Source of the DNA: Thermoprotei archaeon
GTDB lineage: Archaea > Thermoproteota > Methanomethylicia > Nezhaarchaeales > WYZ-LMO8
Assembly: GCA_003650865.1 (NCBI GenBank)
Contig: QMSN01000022.1
Span: forward strand, 1-10,805
DNA: 10,805 nt
Direction: 5' to 3'
Each line of letters begins with the position of its first letter. Position 1 is the first letter of the stretch. The notes below the pieces were generated by a model. That model made no database searches, was not told the origin of the DNA, and saw only the letters and a list, made by a program, of their open reading frames with translations. Position numbers and translations under genes: made by a program. This document shows positions 1 through 5,855 of this stretch, one piece after another.

Positions 1-181
1 CCTCCGGATGCTAAGCTACAGCGAGATAGGCTCAGCGGCTATGCTGACAAGGGCTGTAGCTGGCGTCTACAGGAAGACCGTGATATTCTCCATCCCCGGG
101 TCACCTCACGCCGTCGAGACAGCTCTCAAGAAGCTCATAATCCCAGAGGTTAGCCACGTAGTGTCGCACGTGAGGGGGTAA
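1..181 (+). CDS. moaB: MoaB/MogA-family molybdenum cofactor protein, C-terminal part only
   Basis: This is the last 59 codons of a gene cut by the window's left edge, read in the frame whose first full codon starts at base 2 and ending at TAA 179-181. The visible residues include LSYSEIGSAAMLTRA and FSIPGSPHAV, the C-terminal signature of the MoaB/MogA molybdopterin-binding fold: the SYxEIGSAA stretch and the PGSPxAV turn. Members adenylylate molybdopterin in the cytoplasm before molybdate or tungstate insertion. The protein ends with a short tail after the PGSP motif, as is normal for MoaB, so the 3' end looks intact. The next gene starts 5 bases downstream on the same strand and also looks linked to molybdopterin cofactor biology, suggesting co-transcription. 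MoaB, MogA and the MoeA domain share this fold; the small size and direct C-terminal end favour MoaB, but the N-terminus is not visible. Confidence 0.85.
   Translation, partial: LRMLSYSEIGSAAMLTRAVAGVYRKTVIFSIPGSPHAVETALKKLIIPEVSHVVSHVRG
172..178 (+). promoter_or_regulatory. Ribosome binding site of the MobB-like gene
   Basis: GAGGGGG lies inside the last codons of the moaB gene, 8 bases ahead of the TTG at 187. It supports TTG as the start codon of the downstream gene, since no ATG or GTG sits near the beginning of the conserved fold. It also indicates translation from a shared transcript with moaB. Confidence 0.5.
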
Positions 182-186
182 CCCTT

Positions 187-921
187 TTGATATACGCGGT
201 CGGCGTAGTAAGCTCTAGCAGAGAGGCAGAGCTCAAAGCCTCATCAAGTATAGCACAAGCCCTCTCATCCATGGGCTATAGCGTGGTGCTGGTGAGCTCA
301 AACGGCGAGTACGCAGAGCTGAGAGGAGCTCCGCTAATGGAAGTGACGTGCGCGAGAGGAGCTACCTTCGTTAAGGCCAACTGGCACGTCAGGGTTGAGG
401 ATCTACAAAAAATAATGCCCACAGAGGGCTGTATAGCCATAGTTAATGGGTTTAGGAGTCGTGATTACATAGTTGCAGCCATTCGTAGCGAAGACCTCAA
501 GCTATGTGGAGAAAAGTGCATTGCCGTAGTGCCCCTCTCCAGGGAAGTTGAGGAGGAGGTTAGGAGCCGAGGTTTAAGGCTCATGAGCGTTGATGAAGTG
601 GCCTCTGAGCTCTTAAGGAGAGCTTTGAGAGAGCTCTTGAGAGAGCTACCTGGGCTCAACTGCGGAGACTGTGGCTATAGCAGCTGTGAGCAGATGGCGT
701 CCATGGTCCTTAAGGGCTTAGAGAGCCTCTCGAAGTGCTCTAAGAGGTCCATACCCGTGAAGTTGGAGGTAGACGGAGTTGAGGTGAAGTTAAACCCCTT
801 TACGACTAGGATGTTCGCTGAGGTTTTGAGGGGGCTCATAGCGATACTTAAGGGAGTCCCTAAGAAGAGCTGTAGAGTCAAGCTTGAAGTGCACTTTGAG
901 GAGCTTAACCCTGCTTCTTGA
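187..921 (+). CDS. MobB-like protein with degenerate P-loop and C-terminal 4Fe-4S domain
   Basis: A 244-residue cytoplasmic protein with a TTG start. Residues 1-150 resemble the MobB fold (molybdopterin-guanine dinucleotide biosynthesis): an N-terminal beta strand (YAVGVV), a helix, YSVVLV at 31-36, and IVNGFRSRD at 85-93 in place of MobB's VEGFK segment. The Walker A loop is missing: after YAVGVV comes SSSREAELKA, with no GxxxxGK[ST]. Residues 154-184 are a four-cysteine Fe-S module, PGLNCGDCGYSSC followed by C184 (C159-x2-C162-x4-C167-x16-C184), matching the 4Fe-4S domain seen in several archaeal redox proteins. A C-terminal module follows (VDGVEVKLNPF near 195-205, then a helix and a lysine-rich strand). 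It follows moaB by 5 bases, so a role in molybdopterin/tungstopterin cofactor handling is likely. Nucleotide binding is doubtful. The last 17 bases overlap rfcL tail to tail. Function is inferred, not known. Confidence 0.7.
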   Translation: MIYAVGVVSSSREAELKASSSIAQALSSMGYSVVLVSSNGEYAELRGAPLMEVTCARGATFVKANWHVRVEDLQKIMPTEGCIAIVNGFRSRDYIVAAIRSEDLKLCGEKCIAVVPLSREVEEEVRSRGLRLMSVDEVASELLRRALRELLRELPGLNCGDCGYSSCEQMASMVLKGLESLSKCSKRSIPVKLEVDGVEVKLNPFTTRMFAEVLRGLIAILKGVPKKSCRVKLEVHFEELNPAS

Positions 922-2140
922 GCAAGCTCTCCATGGAGCTGTCTAGGCGAAGCCACTTCGATATGTCCTTCTTCGCCAAGCCCGGGGCCTCGTATATCAC
1001 GTGTAGGTAAGGGATCATCTCCGTGCTCGCCTTCCTCTTCGACAAGTGACACTTAGAGGCTATTCTCTCGCATATGGCCTCCCTCAAGGCCCTCATCTGC
1101 CTAGCTCTAGCCATTAAAAGCAGCTTTTGGGGGAAGCTGTACTTGGTGAACCTGTAGGGCCTAATCTTGGATGTGGCTACGCCAGCAGTCATGAAGTCTA
1201 TGACGTACTTGAGAAGCTCCCAGCGCTGCCTCCTCTTCATCCTACCTAAGAAGACGTCTGCCCTAGCCAAGTAGTAGTAGGCTTTAGCCAGCTCTTCAGG
1301 GTCTGTGTACTGTCTAGGCAGGTTTTCGTCTATCCAGAGCATCAAGGTCTCGTAGTCGAGAGCCGACATGTTCATGACTCCTCGAGCGTCATCGCACCTC
1401 TTAGCTGAGAACAGCATTCTCAATACGTCAAAGGCTTGATACTGCCTGTTCCTAGCTCTAAGCCACGAGACGTCGCTCACGGTAAGCCTGCTCTTACCTT
1501 GAGCTACCGCCTGTAAGTCGTTGACAGCTGACCTCATGTCCCCCTCAGCTAAGTCAGCTATTATCCTGAGAGCCTTCTCATCAGCTATTATGCCTTCACG
1601 AGCGCATATCTTCTTTAGGTGCTTGATTATTGACGTCATCCTCAACCTCTTGAACTCTATCATGACAGAGACGTCTCTTAGAGGTCTAAGCTTAGGATCC
1701 CAGGGGTCGTTTGCCGCCATGGCCATGGGGACCATTGACACCTTTACGAGCTCCACTATAGCCCCAACACCACCTCTGTCCTCAGTGCCGCTCAAGCCAT
1801 CGACTTCATCGAGGAATATGAGCTTCCCCCTAGCTCCATAGAGCGAGATGGTCTTCGAGGACTGGCCCACAAGCCTCCTCAAGACGCTCTCAGTCCTAGT
1901 ATCACTTGCGTTGAGCTCTATGAGCTCGTAGTTAAACTCCTTAGCTACAACCTCAACGAGCAGGGTCTTCCCGACGCCTGGAGGACCATAGAGGAGAGCC
2001 GCTTTACTGCCTGGCTTCCAGTTTTTAAGCCAATTCACGAACTTATCTACGTAGTCCGCCTCGCCCACTATCTCCTTAATCTCAGCTATTGACCTAGGCT
2101 TGTGCTTCTCAGTCCAGGGGACGTAGCTGGGCGTTGACAT
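905..2140 (-). CDS. rfcL: Replication factor C large subunit (clamp loader)
   Basis: This 411-residue AAA+ ATPase is the large subunit of the archaeal clamp loader, which together with RfcS opens and loads the PCNA ring at primer ends. The N-terminus has the RFC box WTEKHKP. Walker A is GPPGVGKT at 52-59, Walker B LIFLDEVD at 107-114, sensor 1 the Asn in AANDPW near 144, and the sensor 2 region is GDMRSAVNDLQ. The Arg-rich SRC motif is absent (FKRLRM in its place), as expected for the large subunit, since SRC is typical of the small one. The ATG at 2138-2140 lies 6 bases after the rfcS stop, so the two are co-transcribed. Length fits the shorter crenarchaeal-type RfcL. The tail ends SMESLLKKQG and shows no clear PCNA-interacting box (QxxLxxFF), unlike many family members. 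The 3' end overlaps the MobB-like gene by 17 bp. Confidence 0.95.
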   Translation of the reverse strand: MSTPSYVPWTEKHKPRSIAEIKEIVGEADYVDKFVNWLKNWKPGSKAALLYGPPGVGKTLLVEVVAKEFNYELIELNASDTRTESVLRRLVGQSSKTISLYGARGKLIFLDEVDGLSGTEDRGGVGAIVELVKVSMVPMAMAANDPWDPKLRPLRDVSVMIEFKRLRMTSIIKHLKKICAREGIIADEKALRIIADLAEGDMRSAVNDLQAVAQGKSRLTVSDVSWLRARNRQYQAFDVLRMLFSAKRCDDARGVMNMSALDYETLMLWIDENLPRQYTDPEELAKAYYYLARADVFLGRMKRRQRWELLKYVIDFMTAGVATSKIRPYRFTKYSFPQKLLLMARARQMRALREAICERIASKCHLSKRKASTEMIPYLHVIYEAPGLAKKDISKWLRLDSSMESLLKKQG

Positions 2141-2146
2141 GACGCA

Positions 2147-3124
2147 TCACGCCAACTTCTTGCCCAGCCTAGCCAGCTGAGCCAAGAAAGCCGTCAGCTG
2201 TATATCCTCGTTAGCCCCCTCAACAAGCCTATAATCGGTCTCCGCGACTATGTCCTCTATCTCGACCTTAAGTGGCTCTGGTATATCTAGCCTAAACACT
2301 TCTGTGTGTATCTGCCTCACGATGTCAGAGCCTGAGAGGCCGTAGTTTATCATGAGCTCGTAGACCTTCTGCCTAGCTCCTATCACGTCGCCCTTAAGCG
2401 CTAGTTTAAGCATCTCATGAACCTCAGCTGGCCTAGCTCTACCAGCAACCTTGTAGACCGTGACGTCGTCTACAGGTCCTCCATAGGCAGCAGCTGCTTG
2501 CATTAGGTTTATCGCTCTCCTCATGTCACCTCCAGCTACGTACCATATGGCCTCAAGCCCCTCCGGGGTCAAAGTGACTCCCTCCTGAGAGGCTATGTAC
2601 TTCAGCCTCTCAGCCACATCCTCCTTAGACAGCATGGAGAACCTGAATATGGCACACCTAGACTGTATAGGCTCTATTATCCTTGAGCCGTAGTTCGCTA
2701 TGAGTATGAAGCGAGTTGTCCTCCAGAACATCTCCATTATTCGCCTAAGGCTCCACTGAGCCTCTGACGTCATTGCGTCGCACTCATCCAGTATTATGGT
2801 CTTGAACGGGACGTCTCCTAAAGCAACGGTTCTAGCGTAGTCCTTAACCCTCTCCCTTATCGTCTGTATACCCCTCTCGTCAGAGGCATTGAGCTCCAAA
2901 ACGTTTTGCCTCCAAACCTCCCCATAAAGCTCGTAGACCAAGCAAAGCGCAGCAGTAGTCTTCCCAGTACCAGGAGGACCCACGAATAGGAGGTGGGGGA
3001 TGTTCTTGTCCTCAATAAACCTCTTAAGCCTCTCCACAACCTCCCTCTGGTTAACTATGTCGTCAAGCCTGCGAGGTCTATACTTCTCAACCCATAATGC
3101 TGGTATCTCCTCTCTAGCTGCCAT
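2147..3124 (-). CDS. rfcS: Replication factor C small subunit (clamp loader)
   Basis: A 325-residue AAA+ ATPase, the repeated subunit of the archaeal RFC pentamer that loads PCNA. Visible motifs in order are the RFC box WVEKYRPRRLDDIV (11-24), Walker A GPPGTGKT (49-56), ELNASDERGI (77-86), Walker B IILDECDAM (110-118), sensor 1 Asn in ANYGSRI (about 144), the SRC arginine-finger motif IQSRCAIFRF (153-162) and sensor 2 GGDMRRAINLMQ. The Walker B box reads DECD where most archaeal homologues read DEAD. Length is normal for the family and no intein interrupts the Walker A region, a known insertion site in other archaea. It starts with ATG at 3122-3124 and is the first gene of an rfcS-rfcL operon transcribed away from the GINS-mcm-hel308 run, so clamp loader and replicative helicase share one divergent promoter region. 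Confidence 0.97.
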   Translation of the reverse strand: MAAREEIPALWVEKYRPRRLDDIVNQREVVERLKRFIEDKNIPHLLFVGPPGTGKTTAALCLVYELYGEVWRQNVLELNASDERGIQTIRERVKDYARTVALGDVPFKTIILDECDAMTSEAQWSLRRIMEMFWRTTRFILIANYGSRIIEPIQSRCAIFRFSMLSKEDVAERLKYIASQEGVTLTPEGLEAIWYVAGGDMRRAINLMQAAAAYGGPVDDVTVYKVAGRARPAEVHEMLKLALKGDVIGARQKVYELMINYGLSGSDIVRQIHTEVFRLDIPEPLKVEIEDIVAETDYRLVEGANEDIQLTAFLAQLARLGKKLA

Positions 3125-3153
3125 AACCCTCGAGGATAATTTTTAGACATACT

Positions 3154-3164
3154 CTCTTATAGGG
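3154..3164 (-). promoter_or_regulatory. Probable TATA box of the rfcS-rfcL operon
   Basis: On the minus strand this reads CCCTATAAGAG, with its centre about 35 bases upstream of the rfcS ATG. With the usual archaeal spacing (about 25 bases from TATA centre to transcription start) the mRNA would begin close to 3133, giving a leader of roughly nine bases containing GAGGG. A second A/T-rich element on the same strand, TCTAAAAATTATCC (3136-3149), is nearer the gene and could be the initiator region or an alternative TATA box. Assigned by position and composition only. Confidence 0.45.
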
Positions 3165-3211
3165 TTTAGCGATTTCAGGACGACAGATCTATGAGGGGTA
3201 AGGGCGGGAGA

Positions 3212-3235
3212 TAGCTCTATTATGGAGTAGAGCTA
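3212..3235. repeat. Perfect 8-bp inverted repeat upstream of the GINS gene
   Basis: TAGCTCTA (3212-3219) and TAGAGCTA (3228-3235) are exact reverse complements separated by the 8-base spacer TTATGGAG. The dyad centre is about 28 bases upstream of the likely GINS ATG at 3252, where an archaeal TATA box/BRE would lie for a leaderless or short-leader transcript, and the segment CTCTATTATGG inside it is the most TATA-like stretch nearby. It could therefore be an operator on which a dimeric regulator competes with TBP, or simply a chance dyad. The region 3125-3251 otherwise holds only the two divergent promoters. Confidence 0.45.
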
Positions 3236-3251
3236 AGATAAGTTGGGTAAG

Positions 3252-3800
3252 ATGAGTTCTGCTCTAACACCTGCAGATGTGGTATACGGCATGGAGAAGG
3301 TTAAGGTAAGAGTGCTTAGACCAACCCCTGAGCTTAAGGTTGGAGATGAGGTCCTGGGGCCCTTCACTCAAAACCAAGAGGTTGAAGTCGAGAGGTGGAT
3401 AGCCCAGGTCTTGGTGGAGAAGGGTTATGCTGAGATGCTGGATAGCCAAGACGTGGACTTGACCCTGCTATCCAGGATAGCTTGGAGAGAGGAGAGGACT
3501 CCTCAGCTCACTCAGCTTGAGGACTCCTTCTACGCCAAGGTTAAGGCTTACCTTGATAAGCTCAATGAGAAGGCTAGGACCTCGACTGAGGCCTTGACCG
3601 AGAAGAGAATGGCCAAGGTGAAGCTCATAGACATAGTGAACTGTAGGCTCCAGAAGATCGTCAACATGGCGTTGATGGGGGGACAGCCCCCAAAGGACGT
3701 ATTGAGCTGCTTAACCCCTGAGGAGAGAGCTCTACTTGAGGAGCTTAGCGAGGCCATCGAGAGGTGGAGGAGGAGCGTTGGAGGTGTAGAGGATGGTTGA
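3252..3800 (+). CDS. Archaeal GINS subunit, Gins23 (Psf2/Psf3)-type domain order
   Basis: About 182 residues from ATG 3252. An in-frame TTG at 3243 would add three residues, and an ATG at 3291 would also keep the conserved part. GINS links MCM to the replisome and, with GAN/Cdc45, activates the helicase. The N-terminal 50 residues (VKVRVLRPTPELKVGDEVLGPF, ending EVERWIAQVLVEKGYAEM) look like the small beta-rich B domain. The helical A domain follows: LLSRIAWREERTPQLTQLEDSFYAKVKAYL, a charged linker, then LIDIVNCRLQKIVNMAL and LTPEERALLEELSEAIERWR. B-before-A is the order of archaeal Gins23 and eukaryotic Psf2/Psf3, opposite to Gins51. The gene overlaps mcm by 8 bases and is translationally coupled to it. 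gins-mcm pairing is known in crenarchaea. I am confident of GINS; the subtype rests on domain order only. Confidence 0.85.
   Translation: MSSALTPADVVYGMEKVKVRVLRPTPELKVGDEVLGPFTQNQEVEVERWIAQVLVEKGYAEMLDSQDVDLTLLSRIAWREERTPQLTQLEDSFYAKVKAYLDKLNEKARTSTEALTEKRMAKVKLIDIVNCRLQKIVNMALMGGQPPKDVLSCLTPEERALLEELSEAIERWRRSVGGVEDG
3780..3786 (+). promoter_or_regulatory. Ribosome binding site of mcm, inside the GINS gene
   Basis: GGAGGTG lies 6 bases ahead of the mcm ATG at 3793 and within the GINS coding region. It is a near-complete match to the archaeal anti-Shine-Dalgarno sequence. It fixes the mcm start and shows re-initiation on a common GINS-mcm transcript. Confidence 0.8.
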
Positions 3801-5841
3801 GGCCAAGCTCAAGGACCCCGTAGGTCAGTTCATGGAGTTCTTCAAGTCCTTCGCCGACAGCAGAGGGACCTTGAAGTACAGAGAGAGAATTCGGCAGATG
3901 GTTGTGTCTAACTCCAAGTCCATCGTCGTCGACTTCGACGACTTGCTGCTCTACGACGTGGACTTAGCTAAGGGCCTTGTCGACAAGCCTAGAGAGTACT
4001 TGAATTACGCGTCTGACGCCTTATACAACGTCATAAAGACTGAGAATAGAGCTTACGCCGAGAAGGTGCGTAAGTTCCACGCTCGATTTAGAGCTGCTGG
4101 AGACCTAGTGCCGATAAGGAGGATAAGGGCTGAGCACATAAACAAGATGATAACGGTAGATGGAGTGCTTGTGAGGGCTAGCAACGTAAGGCAGAGGCTT
4201 GTAGAAGCGGCTTTCACCTGTAGGAATTGCAGGGAAACCATGAGGGTGCCACAGGTCACCAGATCCTTCACAACACCCTCTGTATGCCCCAGCTGCGGCA
4301 GGAGAGGATCTCTCGAGTTCATGCCTGAAGAGTCCCTCTACATAGACGTCCAAACCCTAGTTGTTCAGGAGAGGCCTGAAGAGCTTCCTCCAGGGCAACT
4401 CCCAAGGTCGATAGAGGTCGTAGCTGTAGAGGATCTCGTCGATAAAGCTAGACCTGGAGATAGAGTGCTCGTAAGCGGAGTACTCTCGGTAAGGCAGGAG
4501 TACTCTCAGAGGCTTGGCAGGCTCACGACGTTCACCACTTACCTCGAGGCAAACCACATAGAGATATCTACGAAGGGGATAGAGGAGGTCGAGATAACAC
4601 CTGAAGACGAGGAGAAGATCAGAGAAGCTGCCAAGAACCCGCAGATAGTCGACAAGATAGTTAGGTCCATAGCTCCATCGATATACGGGATGGAGGAGGT
4701 CAAGGAGGCAATAGCCTACATGCTCTTCGGCGGAGTCCCGAAGACCATGCCCGATGGCGTGAGGATCAGAGGAGACCTGCATGTGCTAATAGTTGGAGAT
4801 CCTGGAACAGCCAAGAGCCAGCTCCTACAGTACGTAGCTAAGCTTGCTCCACGAGGGATTTACACGTCTGGTAAGGGTTCAACAGCAGCCGGCTTAACAG
4901 CAACAGTTGTGAGGGATAAGGCTACGGGAGACTTCTTCCTCGAAGCTGGAGCCCTAGTGCTAGCTGATAACGGCGTAGCAGCGGTTGACGAGATAGACAA
5001 GATGAGGGCTGAGGATAGGGTTGCCATGCATGAAGCCATGGAGCAGCAGACCGTCAGCATAGCTAAGGCTGGCATAGTGGCCATGCTCAACGCCAGGACC
5101 TCTATACTAGCTGCTGCGAACCCCACACTGGGCAGGTACATGACTAATAGGCCCATAGCTGAGAACATAAACCTGCCCGTGACGATACTCTCAAGGTTCG
5201 ACTTCATATTCGTGGTCGTAGATAAGCCCAATAAGGCTAGAGACGCCGCCTTAGCAGACCATGTGTTGAGCCTCAGGGCCATGAAGGGCGACGTCACCTC
5301 TCCATTTCCACCTGACTTCTTGAAGAAGTACATAGCCTACGCTAGGAAGAACGTTAAGCCTAAGCTCTCAGATGAGGCGATAGAGAGGATAAAGTCGTAC
5401 TTCTTAGGGCTGAGGGAAAAGGCCTCAGATGACAGCCCTGTCCCCATAACAGTGAGGCAACTTGAGACTCTTGTTCGAGCCGCTGAGGCCAGGGCTAGGA
5501 TGGCCTTGAGGTCTGAGGTCACAGCTGAAGACGCTGAGGCTGTGATAAGGCTCATGGACTACTACCTGAGGACTGTTGGGAGTGACGCTGCAGGTCGCCC
5601 AGACATAGACATAATTATGACTGGGAGGCCTAGAACAGTCCAGCAGAAGATAGCTAAGATAATCGAGATAGTCGAAGAGCTTGAGAAAGAGCTTCAAGGA
5701 GCGCCTGTGAGCAAGGATCTTATCATAGATAAGGCTAAGCAGGAGGGTATAGACAAGATCTTCGTTGAGAGGACGCTGAAGCAACTCTTAAACGATGGAG
5801 TCCTCTTCCAGCCTAGAGATGGCTTCTACAAGAAGGTTTAG
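3793..5841 (+). CDS. mcm: Replicative DNA helicase MCM
   Basis: A 682-residue hexameric 3'-to-5' helicase that unwinds the replication fork. The N-terminal domain (about 1-265) contains a zinc-binding module with Cys143, Cys146, Cys165 and Cys168 (FTCRNCRE then VCPSCGRRG) inside the OB fold. The AAA+ core shows Walker A GDPGTAKS (335-342), the ATPase hairpin region GKGSTAAGLTA (360-370), Walker B VAAVDEIDKM (395-404), sensor 1 Asn443 in AANPTLGRY, and the arginine finger in LSRFDFIF (466-473). The last 80 residues, starting after the PDIDIIMTGRP segment, form the expected C-terminal winged helix (QQKIAKIIEIVEELEKEL, ending DGVLFQPRDGFYKKV). All catalytic residues are present, no intein is inserted, and length is typical. 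It sits between GINS and hel308 on the same strand, which supports a joint replication-fork operon. The start is set by a strong ribosome binding site. Confidence 0.98.
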   Translation: MVEAKLKDPVGQFMEFFKSFADSRGTLKYRERIRQMVVSNSKSIVVDFDDLLLYDVDLAKGLVDKPREYLNYASDALYNVIKTENRAYAEKVRKFHARFRAAGDLVPIRRIRAEHINKMITVDGVLVRASNVRQRLVEAAFTCRNCRETMRVPQVTRSFTTPSVCPSCGRRGSLEFMPEESLYIDVQTLVVQERPEELPPGQLPRSIEVVAVEDLVDKARPGDRVLVSGVLSVRQEYSQRLGRLTTFTTYLEANHIEISTKGIEEVEITPEDEEKIREAAKNPQIVDKIVRSIAPSIYGMEEVKEAIAYMLFGGVPKTMPDGVRIRGDLHVLIVGDPGTAKSQLLQYVAKLAPRGIYTSGKGSTAAGLTATVVRDKATGDFFLEAGALVLADNGVAAVDEIDKMRAEDRVAMHEAMEQQTVSIAKAGIVAMLNARTSILAAANPTLGRYMTNRPIAENINLPVTILSRFDFIFVVVDKPNKARDAALADHVLSLRAMKGDVTSPFPPDFLKKYIAYARKNVKPKLSDEAIERIKSYFLGLREKASDDSPVPITVRQLETLVRAAEARARMALRSEVTAEDAEAVIRLMDYYLRTVGSDAAGRPDIDIIMTGRPRTVQQKIAKIIEIVEELEKELQGAPVSKDLIIDKAKQEGIDKIFVERTLKQLLNDGVLFQPRDGFYKKV

Positions 5842-5844
5842 CGT

Positions 5845-5849
5845 GGTGA
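5845..5849 (+). promoter_or_regulatory. Ribosome binding site candidate for hel308
   Basis: GGTGA, a core match to the archaeal anti-Shine-Dalgarno sequence, begins four bases after the mcm stop and lies 6 bases ahead of the in-frame ATA codon at 5856. The spacing is ideal for initiation there. The annotated-looking ATG at 5943 has no such site immediately upstream (CCCCCTCAAGAG precedes it). Confidence 0.45.
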
Positions 5850-5855
5850 AGCGAG

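Noticed and set aside
675..1052. Minus-strand open frame of 125 codons spanning the MobB-like/rfcL junction
   Set aside because: It overlaps two genes with strong family evidence in other frames, and its sequence has no recognisable domain.
3125..3242. Possible replication origin between the divergent replication genes
   Set aside because: No orc1/cdc6 gene is in the window, and I see no repeated ORB-type elements or long A/T-rich unwinding region. The G-rich stretch near 3193-3210 alone is not enough.
4860..5333. Antisense open frame of 157 codons inside mcm, with others at 4357-4782, 4053-4322 and 5425-5784
   Set aside because: They lie opposite the conserved MCM core, their translations are low-complexity or lack any recognisable motif, and they have no supporting promoter or ribosome site. 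They are shadows of mcm codon usage.
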